From assembly GCF_050633145.1 (NCBI RefSeq), contig NZ_JBOEFY010000020.1, positions 1-64,000 on the forward strand: 64,000 nt of DNA, in the 5' to 3' direction. Made by a program: the position numbers and the translations under genes. A model generated the notes under the pieces. It was not told the DNA's origin, ran no database searches, and saw nothing but the letters and a program-made list of their open reading frames with translations. Origin of the DNA: Kordia sp050633145. Lineage in GTDB: Bacteria > Bacteroidota > Bacteroidia > Flavobacteriales > Flavobacteriaceae. This document shows positions 24,893 to 33,690 of this stretch, piece by piece; the first letter of the stretch is position 1; each line of letters opens with the position of its first letter.

Positions 24893-27658
24893 ATGAAGTC
24901 ATTTCTTTCTCATGTTGTCAATTACATTTTAGAAAACAATACCAATATTAGCAATATTACCTTGGTATTGCCTAGTAAAAGAGCTGGTGTCTTCTTAAAG
25001 CACGAACTCTCACAACAAATTCAACAAACTTCCTTTGCACCAAATATTCTTAGCATTGAAGAATTGGTAGAAGAAATTTCAGGATATACTTCAGTCAGCA
25101 ATACCGAATTACTTTTCGAGTTTTATACCGTTTATAAAGAACTCACACCAAAAGATGCGCAAGAACCTTTTGATTCCTTTTCAAAATGGGCACAAATATT
25201 ATTACAGGATTTTAATGAAATTGATCGTTATTTAATTTCTCAGAAAGACATTTTCAATTATTTAGGAGCCATTCAAGAAATCAATCATTGGTCACTAGAA
25301 AAAGAACCAACAACCTTAGTCAAAAACTATTTGACATTTTGGAATAAACTTCAAGAGTATTACGACGCATTAACCGAAAAAATTACCCAAAAAGGAATTG
25401 CCTATCAAGGATTGGTGTATCGAGAAGCTGTAGATAGTTTGGAGTTCTATTTGCAGAAAAATGAAGATAAGAAGCACTACTTTATTGGTTTCAACGCTTT
25501 AAATACTGCCGAAGAAAAAATTATACAAGAATTTCTAGAAGTTGGTTTAGCTGAAATTTTATGGGATACAGATCACATCTTTTTTGACGATCCAGAACAC
25601 GATGCAAGTCTGTTTTTACGTCGCCATAGATACGAGTGGAATTACTTTGAAAAACACAATTTCTCTTGGATTGCTGATAATTTTTCAGCCAATAAAAATA
25701 TTGAAATCATTGGAGTTCCTAAAAACGTTACTCAAGCCAAATACATTGGAGAAATTCTTGAAACACTACAACAAGAAGATGAAACGCTTCAAGATGTTGC
25801 TGTAGTACTTGGCGATGAGCAACTGTTAATTCCGTGTTTAAATTCGCTTCCGCAAGAAATAGAACGACTCAATATTACGATGGGATTTCCGCTAAAAGAC
25901 ATTCCACTCGCAACGACGTTCAATAATTTATACTTGCTCCAGGAACATCACCGAAACGATACATTTTACTATAAAAACATTATCAATGTATTGTCTGATA
26001 CAAATTTACGTCCGCTATTTCAGCTAAAGGATAAAAATTTGGCGGCAGACATAATTCAATACATTCAGTCGAATAATATTATTTATGTTAGTACAGAGGT
26101 AATTGTAGAACGCTTTCCAAAGAACGTTCAGGAAATTGCCAAACTGTTGTTTACGTATTGGAATGATAAACCAAAACTTGCTATTCAAAACTGTGTCACG
26201 CTTATTCGTAGTTTGAAAGCTAAATTGGTTGAAAACCGCGAGCAGCATTTATTAGCATTGGAATATTTATACCGTTTCAACGAAGTCTTCAATCAATTAC
26301 AATTGCTCACCAAACAACACAATTATATCACAGATATTAAGTCTTTACTGGCTTTGTATAAAGAAATTATCAGTACGGAAACACTCGATTTTAAAGGCGA
26401 ACCTTTACAAGGATTGCAATTAATGGGAATGTTAGAAACACGTGTGCTCGATTTTAAAACCGTGATTCTTTCCTCTGTAAACGAAGGAATTTTACCTTCC
26501 GGAAAAAGCAACAATTCCTTTATTCCGTTCGATCTAAAAAAACAGTTCAATCTGCCAACATACAAAGAAAAAGATGCGATTTATACCTATCACTTCTATC
26601 GATTGTTACACAGAGCCGAAAACGTGTATTTATTATATAATACCGAAGCCGATGGTTTAAATGGTGGCGAACGAAGTCGTTTTTTAATGCAATTGGAAAC
26701 CTATGCAATGCCCAATCATACGGTAACGCAAAACGTGGTAATTCCGAAAGTGCCAAAAATTGAATATCAACTACAAGAAGTACAAAAAGAAACTACGATG
26801 CTAAAACGCATCAAAGATATTGCAAACAAAGGCTTCTCGCCTTCTGCGCTGACTTCCTATATTCGCAATCCGATTGATTTTTATTACCAAAAAATACTCG
26901 GTATCAACGAATATGAAGCGGTTGAAGAAACTGTTGCTGCCAATACACTCGGAACCGTTGTGCATGATACCTTAGAGTTATTGTACAAACCGTTTGAAGG
27001 CAAAATTGTCACTACTGAAGACATCAAAGCGATGTTTAAAGATGTGGAAGAAATTGTAGTGGAGAATTTTAAAAAAGCGTATGGAGAAGGTAACATTCGT
27101 AGAGGAAAAAACCTCATCATTTTTAATGTTGCCAAACGTTATGTAACCAACTTTTTACAACAAGAATTGCAGACTTTAAAAAGTGGAAAAACGTTGCGTA
27201 TTCTACAAATAGAACAAACACTAAAAGCCAAAGTTGAAATTCCAGAATTGGATTTCCCTGTATATATTGGCGGAAAAGTGGATCGTGTAGACGAACTCGA
27301 TGGCGTCATGCGCATTATTGATTATAAAACAGGAAAAGTATCGCAAGGCGATGTCGAAATTGTCGATTGGGATTTGCTTACGCAAGATTATAAATTCAGT
27401 AAAAGTTTTCAAGTATTGGCGTACGCATATATGATTTATCAAAAACAAGCATTTCAACAAGAAACTGAAGCGGGAATTATTTCTTTTAAAAATTTACAAA
27501 GCGGATTTTTAAAATTCGGGACCAAAGAATCTGCGAGATCACGCAACAAAAATCAAGTCATCACTCTTGATACACTCGACGATTTCGTTGTAGAACTCAA
27601 ACAGTTGATTCTTGAAATTTGCAATATGAACATTCCATTCACCGAAAAAGAAGTATAA
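24893..27658 (+). CDS. AddB-like PD-(D/E)XK nuclease
   Basis: 921 aa. The N-terminus (ITLVLPSKRAGVFLKHEL) is a degenerate helicase fold without a working Walker A, as in AddB. The C-terminal nuclease has GKVDRVDELDGVMRIIDYKTGK with the catalytic Asp and Lys. Iron-sulphur AddB proteins carry Cys residues flanking the nuclease; here the matching position reads YIRNPIDFYY, with Asn instead of Cys, so the cluster appears to be absent. It should form the recombination nuclease with the AddA-like protein at 18860. The hydrolase gene begins 2 nt after its stop. Confidence 0.85.
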   Translation: MKSFLSHVVNYILENNTNISNITLVLPSKRAGVFLKHELSQQIQQTSFAPNILSIEELVEEISGYTSVSNTELLFEFYTVYKELTPKDAQEPFDSFSKWAQILLQDFNEIDRYLISQKDIFNYLGAIQEINHWSLEKEPTTLVKNYLTFWNKLQEYYDALTEKITQKGIAYQGLVYREAVDSLEFYLQKNEDKKHYFIGFNALNTAEEKIIQEFLEVGLAEILWDTDHIFFDDPEHDASLFLRRHRYEWNYFEKHNFSWIADNFSANKNIEIIGVPKNVTQAKYIGEILETLQQEDETLQDVAVVLGDEQLLIPCLNSLPQEIERLNITMGFPLKDIPLATTFNNLYLLQEHHRNDTFYYKNIINVLSDTNLRPLFQLKDKNLAADIIQYIQSNNIIYVSTEVIVERFPKNVQEIAKLLFTYWNDKPKLAIQNCVTLIRSLKAKLVENREQHLLALEYLYRFNEVFNQLQLLTKQHNYITDIKSLLALYKEIISTETLDFKGEPLQGLQLMGMLETRVLDFKTVILSSVNEGILPSGKSNNSFIPFDLKKQFNLPTYKEKDAIYTYHFYRLLHRAENVYLLYNTEADGLNGGERSRFLMQLETYAMPNHTVTQNVVIPKVPKIEYQLQEVQKETTMLKRIKDIANKGFSPSALTSYIRNPIDFYYQKILGINEYEAVEETVAANTLGTVVHDTLELLYKPFEGKIVTTEDIKAMFKDVEEIVVENFKKAYGEGNIRRGKNLIIFNVAKRYVTNFLQQELQTLKSGKTLRILQIEQTLKAKVEIPELDFPVYIGGKVDRVDELDGVMRIIDYKTGKVSQGDVEIVDWDLLTQDYKFSKSFQVLAYAYMIYQKQAFQQETEAGIISFKNLQSGFLKFGTKESARSRNKNQVITLDTLDDFVVELKQLILEICNMNIPFTEKEV

Positions 27659-27660
27659 TC

Positions 27661-28509
27661 ATGATCCAAAAGCTTAAAAACAAGGTTTTAACACGCGAAA
27701 ACGATAAAAGCATACTGATAGATTACTTTTTTAAAAAGAACCATCAGCAGAAGCCTATTGTGATCTTTTGTCATGGTTACAAAGGTTTTAAAGATTGGGG
27801 CGCTTGGGATTTAGTTGCAGAAGCTTTCGCTAAAGCGGATTGTTTCTTTGTGAAGTTCAATTTTTCACACAATGGCGGAACGATAGAACAACCGATCGAT
27901 TTCCCAGATTTGGAAGCATTCGGAGAAAACAACTATACAAAAGAACTCAACGATTTACAATTCGTGATTGATTCCCTAGTTGGCAATAGCTTTGAATATT
28001 CTGCGGAAGCGAACACACAATACATTTCTGTAATTGGACATTCTCGCGGCGGCGGAATTGTTACAATAAAAGCAGCAGAGGAAAGCAAAGTTTCAAAGGT
28101 AATTTCTTGGGCTGGCGTTTCAGATTACGCATCACGATTCCCGAAAGGAGACGCATTGAAAGATTGGAAAAATTCAGGAGTTTATCATGTGATTAATGGA
28201 AGAACGAAGCAAGAAATGCCACATTTTTATCAGTTTTTCGAAGATTTTCAAGCAAATGCAACTCGTTTAGACATTGAAAGAGCAGCCAAAAATATACAAA
28301 TTCCGCATTTAATTATTCATGGAACAACCGATCCTGCCGTTTCTGCGGAAGAAGCCAAACAATTGCATCAATGGAATCCTAGTAGCAAGCTTCATCTTAT
28401 TGAAAATGCCGACCATGTTTTTGGCGCACGACATCCGTGGAAACAAACTCAATTGCCAAATGATTTGGAAAAAGTTGTGGAAACGACAATAGATTTCATC
28501 AAAAACTAA
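27661..28509 (+). CDS. Alpha/beta hydrolase
   Basis: 282 aa from ATG 27661; an upstream ATG lies inside the AddB-like gene. The nucleophile elbow is GHSRGGG, the acidic residue is probably in GTTDPAVS, and the His is in NADHVFG. The oxyanion segment is FCHGYKGFKDWG. No signal peptide is visible, so it is cytoplasmic. The substrate is unknown; dienelactone-hydrolase-like and esterase relatives are possible. It is translationally adjacent to the AddB-like gene. Confidence 0.85.
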   Translation: MIQKLKNKVLTRENDKSILIDYFFKKNHQQKPIVIFCHGYKGFKDWGAWDLVAEAFAKADCFFVKFNFSHNGGTIEQPIDFPDLEAFGENNYTKELNDLQFVIDSLVGNSFEYSAEANTQYISVIGHSRGGGIVTIKAAEESKVSKVISWAGVSDYASRFPKGDALKDWKNSGVYHVINGRTKQEMPHFYQFFEDFQANATRLDIERAAKNIQIPHLIIHGTTDPAVSAEEAKQLHQWNPSSKLHLIENADHVFGARHPWKQTQLPNDLEKVVETTIDFIKN

Positions 28510-28512
28510 AAA

Positions 28513-28530
28513 AGCGAACCGAAGTTCGCT
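28513..28530. terminator. Bidirectional terminator
   Basis: 7-bp stem AGCGAAC/GTTCGCT, CGAA loop, A-rich left and T-rich right. It ends the AddB-hydrolase transcript on the plus strand and the small-peptide transcript on the minus strand. Confidence 0.7.
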
Positions 28531-28538
28531 CTCTTTAT

Positions 28539-28628
28539 TTATAAAATAATAATATATTCTACCGTAGTGAGTCCGCCGCTAATCTCATTAGCATGCTGAA
28601 CTTCGTATTGTTCTAATTTTTCTAGCAT
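28539..28628 (-). CDS. 29-aa double-glycine leader peptide (candidate)
   Basis: A 29-codon frame whose first 19 residues (LEQYEVQ...EISGG) follow the spacing of double-glycine leaders cut by C39 peptidase transporters. Only ten residues would remain after cleavage: LTTVEYIIIL. It starts 6 nt after the stop of the neighbouring precursor and ends just before a terminator, so it is probably the third gene of that transcript. It is too short for certainty; chance is possible. Confidence 0.4.
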   Translation of the reverse strand: MLEKLEQYEVQHANEISGGLTTVEYIIIL

Positions 28629-28633
28629 AACAA

Positions 28634-28804
28634 TTATTCTTCTTGGTTATGACATTTTTCATGACACGTATATATAATCGCCGTATCACCGCTGCAATTT
28701 TCATTGTCCGAGCCTCTTCTAAATTGTCCTTTTATAGCTTCAATTTTTAGACTACTAATTACTTTTTTGTTTAGTTCAAGGTTTTTAAAATTTCGTTTTT
28801 TCAT
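28634..28804 (-). CDS. Small class I lanthipeptide-type precursor E
   Basis: 56 aa. The leader MKKRNFKNLELNKKVISSLK matches the Bacteroidota class I lanthipeptide leader pattern (basic start, L-x-L-x-KK-x-IS-x-L). The core has three Cys in the block CSGDTA-x-IYTCH-x-x-C, shared with the gene directly upstream at 28824. It differs from the array at 17-19 kb in having a shorter leader and no clear GG (KGQ at the junction). No modification enzymes are nearby. Confidence 0.65.
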   Translation of the reverse strand: MKKRNFKNLELNKKVISSLKIEAIKGQFRRGSDNENCSGDTAIIYTCHEKCHNQEE

Positions 28805-28823
28805 CTTTTTAATGTTTAAAATT

Positions 28824-28997
28824 TTATCGTTGTTCAGAAGGGTTACAAGTTTCTGGATGACATGTGTATATTGGTGCTGTATCTCCGCTACACGGATCGC
28901 CTGTAGCTCTTTTAAGTCTTCCTGTTAATGCTTCAACTTTTAAACTACTAATTACTTTTTTACGTAGGTTCAAGCTTTTTAAATTTCGTTTTTTCAT
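28824..28997 (-). CDS. Small class I lanthipeptide-type precursor D
   Basis: 57 aa; the first gene of a three-gene minus-strand set. Leader MKKRNLKSLNLRKKVISSLK, junction EALTGR, and a core with Cys36, Cys46 and Cys51 in CSGDTAPIYTCHPETC. The duplicate at 28634 conserves the leader and Cys block but not the tails. A promoter and palindrome lie 35-70 nt upstream. These genes are easily missed because they are under 60 codons. Confidence 0.65.
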   Translation of the reverse strand: MKKRNLKSLNLRKKVISSLKVEALTGRLKRATGDPCSGDTAPIYTCHPETCNPSEQR

Positions 28998-29031
28998 ACT
29001 ATAAAGTTTTGGTTTCTTTTTTAAAGTTACA

Positions 29032-29067
29032 CAAACCTAGTCTTGAGTACTTACGGTATTCCCGTAA
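29032..29067 (-). promoter_or_regulatory. Promoter with palindromic operator for the small-peptide set
   Basis: TAGGTTTG (29032-29039 on the minus strand) matches TAnnTTTG, 35 nt before the first ATG. Twelve nt upstream lies a perfect inverted repeat TTACGG-N5-CCGTAA (29051-29067), where a regulator dimer could bind over the -33 region. No standard -33 TTG is seen, which would fit activator dependence. Confidence 0.55.
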
Positions 29068-29085
29068 TATCAAACACTTACACAT

Positions 29086-29121
29086 AAAAAAAGCTACTCA
29101 AAACATATTTTGAGCAGCTTT
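29086..29121 (-). terminator. Terminator of the universal stress protein gene
   Basis: 14-bp stem with one mismatch (29090-29103 with 29108-29121), CATA loop. On the minus strand it is followed by seven T. Confidence 0.8.
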
Positions 29122-29144
29122 CTATATATTAAAAAAATTCTTTT

Positions 29145-29939
29145 TTATTCAGTTCCTTTCAATACTAATAAAGGCAAACGACTTTCAAAGTCAATTTTCT
29201 TTATTGAGTTTTGTTCCCAAAGTTTTTTGAAAAATCCGCGTTTGCGTCTAAATACACAAATCATATCAGGAGTGTTTTCATTTAAATGCTCCAAAACACC
29301 TTGAAATAAAGTTGCATTTTCAGAACTCTTATACGCAGATGTAACTGCTGCTAATTCTGAATGAAACTCTAAATCTTCTTCTAAAAAGTTTGGTGTTTTG
29401 ACTTGTAATAAACGCATTTTTGCACCAAAAGTATCCAAAATAGCTTCCAAAGGATTCAATACTTCTTTACGCTTAATAACGCCCGATTTTATAGCTGTTA
29501 GCACCTTTTTTACAGGCTTAAACGTATATCCTTCAGGAACCACTAATACAGAAATATCAGTTTGTTTTACAATACTTCCCGAAGTGTTTCCTAAAAACAT
29601 TTCTTCTTTAATTGAATTGCTTCTTGGCCCAAGAATAATAAGGTCAATTCCGAGTTCTTTATCAATTGAATTAATACTATCTATTACATTTCCTTTCGCA
29701 GAAATCACAGACACATCTACACCTTTCAAGTCTACATTTTCTACTACTTCTTTCACTTTGCTTGTTGTCTCACGACCAACAATCTCATCAACATTTAAAA
29801 TAGTTCCTGCTTTCGAAAGTACTTTAAATGCTCTAAATACAAATACCTTTGCGTCCATTGCTTGTGCAAAATCAATTGCATACTGCAAAGTATTCTCTGC
29901 ATTTGCTGATTCTCCTATGGGAACTAATATATGTTTCAT
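29145..29939 (-). CDS. Universal stress protein, two domains
   Basis: 264 aa from ATG 29939; the longer frame adds 17 residues of poor quality. The first UspA domain begins MKHILVPIGESANAENTLQYA and ends with a nucleotide-binding loop variant (LGPRSNSIKEEMFLGNTSG) and VLVVP. A second, more diverged domain runs from about residue 150 to the end (RLPLLVLKG). Tandem Usp proteins act in stress tolerance, often binding ATP. It is monocistronic and divergent from the gene at 30180. Confidence 0.85.
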   Translation of the reverse strand: MKHILVPIGESANAENTLQYAIDFAQAMDAKVFVFRAFKVLSKAGTILNVDEIVGRETTSKVKEVVENVDLKGVDVSVISAKGNVIDSINSIDKELGIDLIILGPRSNSIKEEMFLGNTSGSIVKQTDISVLVVPEGYTFKPVKKVLTAIKSGVIKRKEVLNPLEAILDTFGAKMRLLQVKTPNFLEEDLEFHSELAAVTSAYKSSENATLFQGVLEHLNENTPDMICVFRRKRGFFKKLWEQNSIKKIDFESRLPLLVLKGTE

Positions 29940-30179
29940 CTTTTTACTTTTATTTATTGTATTTGTTGAATGGAATTTGCTAATAATCACATAATTTACA
30001 ACTAATTAACCGTTACAGCGCATTCCATAAACTTAAAATTTTTGCAAAAATAATCATTTTTTAATTCTATTATGATATTTCTGTTTTTTTAAACTTCAAA
30101 ATAGTTTGATCTTTTAGAAGTTTATTTTAGTTTTAACAATAGCTGAAAATGCAATACATAAAAAATCAACCAAAAGAAA

Positions 30180-30713
30180 ATGAAAAACATCATATACATA
30201 CTAATAGGAATCCTAGTAGTTTGCGGAATCGTATATATCATCACAAATCTAAAAAAGAGCGAGAAGCCTTTAAAGACGACCATGAAGACGGAAAAAAACC
30301 AAGAAACTAAGGCTGAGCAACCAACCAGTAATACTAACGATCTTCCTTTTTCAGAAAAACTGAATCAAACAAAAAAAGGATACCCATTTAAAGCATGGAG
30401 AGAAGCATTTTTTGAATATGAAATGGAGCAATACTCAGAAGAAAATTGCAATGCTGCTAAAGCTATTTTTGACAATTTAATCTCCAAACTTATTAAACTA
30501 GGTGAACATGGAAATGAAAAAGACAAAATAGCTCTTTTTAAAAAAGCAGTGAACTCATTAAACAACTTAGATAATTCCGTTGAAGGTTTAATCGAAACTG
30601 GCGAAAGAGAAGATTTATGTGAATTAATTGACCAAATAACAATCGCTTCTGGACTGAACCCTCAAAACTATGCTGACGGAGAAGGACTTGCGGATCTTTG
30701 GAGAGAATGGTAA
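30180..30713 (+). CDS. Hypothetical protein with N-terminal membrane anchor
   Basis: 177 aa. Residues 1-24 form one hydrophobic segment, followed by a low-complexity charged linker (about 25-55) and a helical domain of about 115 residues ending in GEGLADLWREW. The domain reminds me of the DUF4844 type of small Bacteroidota proteins, but I cannot confirm that. It probably faces the periplasm. The DinB-like gene starts 11 nt after its stop, so they may be cotranscribed. Confidence 0.65.
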   Translation: MKNIIYILIGILVVCGIVYIITNLKKSEKPLKTTMKTEKNQETKAEQPTSNTNDLPFSEKLNQTKKGYPFKAWREAFFEYEMEQYSEENCNAAKAIFDNLISKLIKLGEHGNEKDKIALFKKAVNSLNNLDNSVEGLIETGEREDLCELIDQITIASGLNPQNYADGEGLADLWREW

Positions 30714-30724
30714 GCAATTTGAGC

Positions 30725-31192
30725 ATGAACAAACATAATTTCAATTTTATTTTCCAAAATGCATTCGATACGTTCAAGGTTTTTGAAACGATTCCGTTAG
30801 AAATTAGTGGCGTTTTAATTGAAGGACATTCTAAAACGATTTGGCAAACACTGAATCATTTATTAAAATGGAGGGAATTTCAAATCCAAAAAATAGCAAA
30901 CATTCATGCTACAATTGATTTTAAGGAATCTGAATCTTGGATCACGGAATCGAAGCCGAATACTAAGAATGAATGGGAATTAAAGATTAACGAATTCCAA
31001 CATCAAACAGAACAAATTAAAAACCAAATTGATACACTTGATGCTTCAGATGAAAAAATAGACGAAAAATTGAAGCTAATTCAAGATTCAAGTACTCATT
31101 TAGCTTTTCATTTGGGTGAAATAATACTAATAGCCAGGCAGAAAAATAAATACCCTAAGCCAAGTGAAATGAATCAATTTTTGGCGGAATAA
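30725..31192 (+). CDS. DinB-like four-helix protein
   Basis: 155 aa from ATG 30725; a GTG-range frame opening at 30698 would overlap the upstream gene. Four helices with the metal-binding His pattern of the DinB/YfiT superfamily are visible: a His in TLNHLLKW and two in HLAFHLGEI. Members bind Ni or Zn and include thiol transferases; most lack a known substrate. This is not DNA polymerase IV, which shares the DinB name. Confidence 0.75.
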   Translation: MNKHNFNFIFQNAFDTFKVFETIPLEISGVLIEGHSKTIWQTLNHLLKWREFQIQKIANIHATIDFKESESWITESKPNTKNEWELKINEFQHQTEQIKNQIDTLDASDEKIDEKLKLIQDSSTHLAFHLGEIILIARQKNKYPKPSEMNQFLAE

Positions 31193-31231
31193 AATTACTC
31201 ATTATATAACCGTTGTAACTTAACTAAAAAA

Positions 31232-31762
31232 ATGAACCTATTTGAAACGGAAAGATTACGAATTAAAAGCCTAGAAAAGACAGACAAAGTACATTTTGCT
31301 GAACTATTTACAGACCCAAAAGTTTTGGAGTTAATTCCTCAAAAAGCATTCACAGAACAGCAAATAACAGATAGATTCAATAACAACCTAAATATCGTAT
31401 TAAGCGATATAAAAACACAAAAATGTGCTTTTGGAATCTTCAAAAAAGACGATCCTGAGTTAATTGGACTTGCTTTATTTTTAAAAAACGAAAATAATGA
31501 AGAAGAATTAGGATATCGCTTTCGAGCAAATGCTTGGGGAAATGGCTACGGGACAGAAACAACAAAAGGAATGTTGAATTTTTATTTCAACACATTACAT
31601 ACAGAAAAAGTTACCGCAGATGTTAATGTTGCAAACATTGCTTCCGTAAAAATTTTAGAGAAATTCATGAAATGTGTAAAAGAATTTTTTAACGAACGAG
31701 ACAACTGCACAGACAGAAGATACGAGCTAGAAAAAAATAACTGGTTGCAACAAAATCAATAA
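31232..31762 (+). CDS. GNAT-family N-acetyltransferase (RimJ/RimL type)
   Basis: 176 aa. It starts with LFETERLRIKSLEKTD, typical of the RimJ/RimL branch, and has the acetyl-CoA region ELGYRFRANAWGNGYGTETTKGML followed by VNVANIASVKILEKF. It should transfer acetyl from acetyl-CoA to an amine. The substrate is unknown. A second GNAT gene follows after 6 nt and then a MATE exporter with overlap, so the three appear to form an operon. Confidence 0.85.
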   Translation: MNLFETERLRIKSLEKTDKVHFAELFTDPKVLELIPQKAFTEQQITDRFNNNLNIVLSDIKTQKCAFGIFKKDDPELIGLALFLKNENNEEELGYRFRANAWGNGYGTETTKGMLNFYFNTLHTEKVTADVNVANIASVKILEKFMKCVKEFFNERDNCTDRRYELEKNNWLQQNQ

Positions 31763-31768
31763 AAACAC

Positions 31769-32278
31769 ATGAACTTACAAATTCGCAAAGCAACTTCTCA
31801 AGACATTGAAGCACTCATACAGATCACCAAAGCCTGTGCAGCATTCATGATTCAAAAAGGAATTTTTCAATGGAATGAAAACTATCCAAATCGGGAAGCA
31901 TTTGAACATGATATCACTCGAAATGAACTCTACGTTTTGCAAGAAGCGAATGAAATTATGGGTTGTGTCGTTATTTCTACTTTGATGGATGAGGAATATA
32001 AATCTGTAAATTGGGGTACGCCAGATGGAACTAATATATACATTCATCGATTGGCGGTTCATCCAAAAGCACAAGGAAAAGGCTATGCACAATTTTTAAT
32101 GCAATATGCAGAAAGCTACGCTATAAAAAATAATTATCGTTCTATAAGATTAGATACGTTTAGTAAGAACCCTAGAAACCAAAAGTTTTACGAACTTCGT
32201 GGCTATAAAAAACTGGAAGATATATACTTTCCGAAGCAAAGTGTATATCCTTTTCATTGTTACGAACGAATACTTTGA
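31769..32278 (+). CDS. GNAT-family N-acetyltransferase
   Basis: 169 aa. The acetyl-CoA loop is RLAVHPKAQGKGYAQFLM (V-x-P-x-x-Q/R-G-x-G pattern), followed by RLDTFSKNPRNQKFYELRGYKK. It is unlike its neighbour at 31232, so it is not a tandem copy. The substrate is unknown. Its stop codon overlaps the likely TTG start of the MATE transporter. Confidence 0.87.
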   Translation: MNLQIRKATSQDIEALIQITKACAAFMIQKGIFQWNENYPNREAFEHDITRNELYVLQEANEIMGCVVISTLMDEEYKSVNWGTPDGTNIYIHRLAVHPKAQGKGYAQFLMQYAESYAIKNNYRSIRLDTFSKNPRNQKFYELRGYKKLEDIYFPKQSVYPFHCYERIL

Positions 32279-33606
32279 AAACAAAAGTCACCACATCACT
32301 AGTTAACAAACTCGCTATTCCCGCGTTAATTGCAGGAGTTGCCGAACCTTTACTGTCTATCACAGATACTGCAGTTGTTGGAAATGTAGACATAAACGCA
32401 ACCGAAGCCTTAGCCGCTGTCGGAATTGCAGGTGCATTTATTTCAATGTTGGTATGGGTTTTTGGACAAACTCGAAGTGCAATCTCCTCATTAGTTTCGC
32501 AATACTTAGGCGCAAACAAGTTAGAAGAAATAAAAACCTTGCCTGCACAAGCCATAGGAATCATTCTTCTTATCAGTTTTGTGGTCATTGGTATAAGTTA
32601 TCCTTTTGCAGAGTATATTATGCATTTTTACAATGCAGAAGGCATCATTTTAGACTACAGTAGTGCATACTTCCAAATTCGCATTTTTGGTTTGCCGTTT
32701 ACATTGCTCACTTTTGCCATATTTGGTGTGTTTAGAGGTTTGCAAAACACCTACATTCCAATGGTAATTGCCATTCTTGGCACACTACTAAATATTGTAT
32801 TAGATCTTGCTTTTGTTTATGGAATAGAAGGGTTTATTCCTGCCATGCATGTAGAAGGTGCTGCGTATGCAAGTCTAGTTTCACAAGGATTCATGGCTGT
32901 ATTATCAGTTATTCTTTTACTGAAAAAAACGCAAATTCCACTCAAAATCACCTTGCCTATTCATAACGAATTGCCCAAACTTGCTGTAATGATTCTCAAC
33001 TTAATCATTAGAACCATTGCTTTAAATGTGGCATTATACTTCGGAATTTCTTTTGCAGCAAAATACGGTCCTGCTCATAATGCAGCGTATACTGTTTTGC
33101 TAAACATTTGGCTCTTTGGCGCTTTTATTATTGATGGATATTCGAGTGCAGGAAACATCTTATCTGGAAAACTCTATGGTGAAGAAAACTATGTCGAATT
33201 GGTAAAACTCAGTCAACGATTAATACGTTATGCCATTATTGTTGGTCTTGTTATGCTAATTATTGGCGGTATTTTATATTTCCCTATTGGGCGAATTTTC
33301 ACTAAAGAAACTGCTGTTTTAAACGAATTCTATGCTGTTTTTTGGCTTGTATTGGCGATGCAACCCATTTGTGCCATTGCTTTTATCTTTGATGGAATGT
33401 TTAAAGGACTAGGGAAAATGGCAATGTTAAGAAACGTATTGCTTGTGTCTACCTTTGCCGTATTTGTTCCTACTATTTTCTTGTTAGATTGGTTCGATTT
33501 AAAACTATATGCTGTTTGGATTGCTTTTACCTTATGGATGATAGCACGTGGATTTCCGCTTATTTACTTCTTTAGAAAAGAATTTGTTCCGAAAACGAAA
33601 AGTTAG
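32275..33606 (+). CDS. MATE-family efflux transporter
   Basis: 443 aa from a TTG at 32275 that overlaps the GNAT stop by 4 nt; the frame also allows a TTG 18 nt upstream, and no ATG gives a full first helix. The N-terminus (LVNKLAIPALIAGVAEPLLSITDTAVVG) is typical of DinF-type MATE proteins, and 12 hydrophobic segments follow. It probably exports organic cations or drugs, driven by Na+ or H+. Coupling to two acetyltransferases suggests a detoxification set, by inference only. Confidence 0.9.
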   Translation: MKTKVTTSLVNKLAIPALIAGVAEPLLSITDTAVVGNVDINATEALAAVGIAGAFISMLVWVFGQTRSAISSLVSQYLGANKLEEIKTLPAQAIGIILLISFVVIGISYPFAEYIMHFYNAEGIILDYSSAYFQIRIFGLPFTLLTFAIFGVFRGLQNTYIPMVIAILGTLLNIVLDLAFVYGIEGFIPAMHVEGAAYASLVSQGFMAVLSVILLLKKTQIPLKITLPIHNELPKLAVMILNLIIRTIALNVALYFGISFAAKYGPAHNAAYTVLLNIWLFGAFIIDGYSSAGNILSGKLYGEENYVELVKLSQRLIRYAIIVGLVMLIIGGILYFPIGRIFTKETAVLNEFYAVFWLVLAMQPICAIAFIFDGMFKGLGKMAMLRNVLLVSTFAVFVPTIFLLDWFDLKLYAVWIAFTLWMIARGFPLIYFFRKEFVPKTKS

Positions 33607-33690
33607 ACTTCTTAGACTGACTTAGACTCGCTTTGCTGTTAGAATCGGCTTTGCCTTTTAGACTTGTTTCTCGTTCGTTATTTTAGATCG
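33604..33690. repeat. TTAGAC-rich short repeats
   Basis: Several TTAGAC(T) hexamers spaced 8-20 nt apart. Similar strings lie at 4112-4170 and 63310-63365, always next to the dispersed inverted repeat. Function unknown. Confidence 0.5.
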
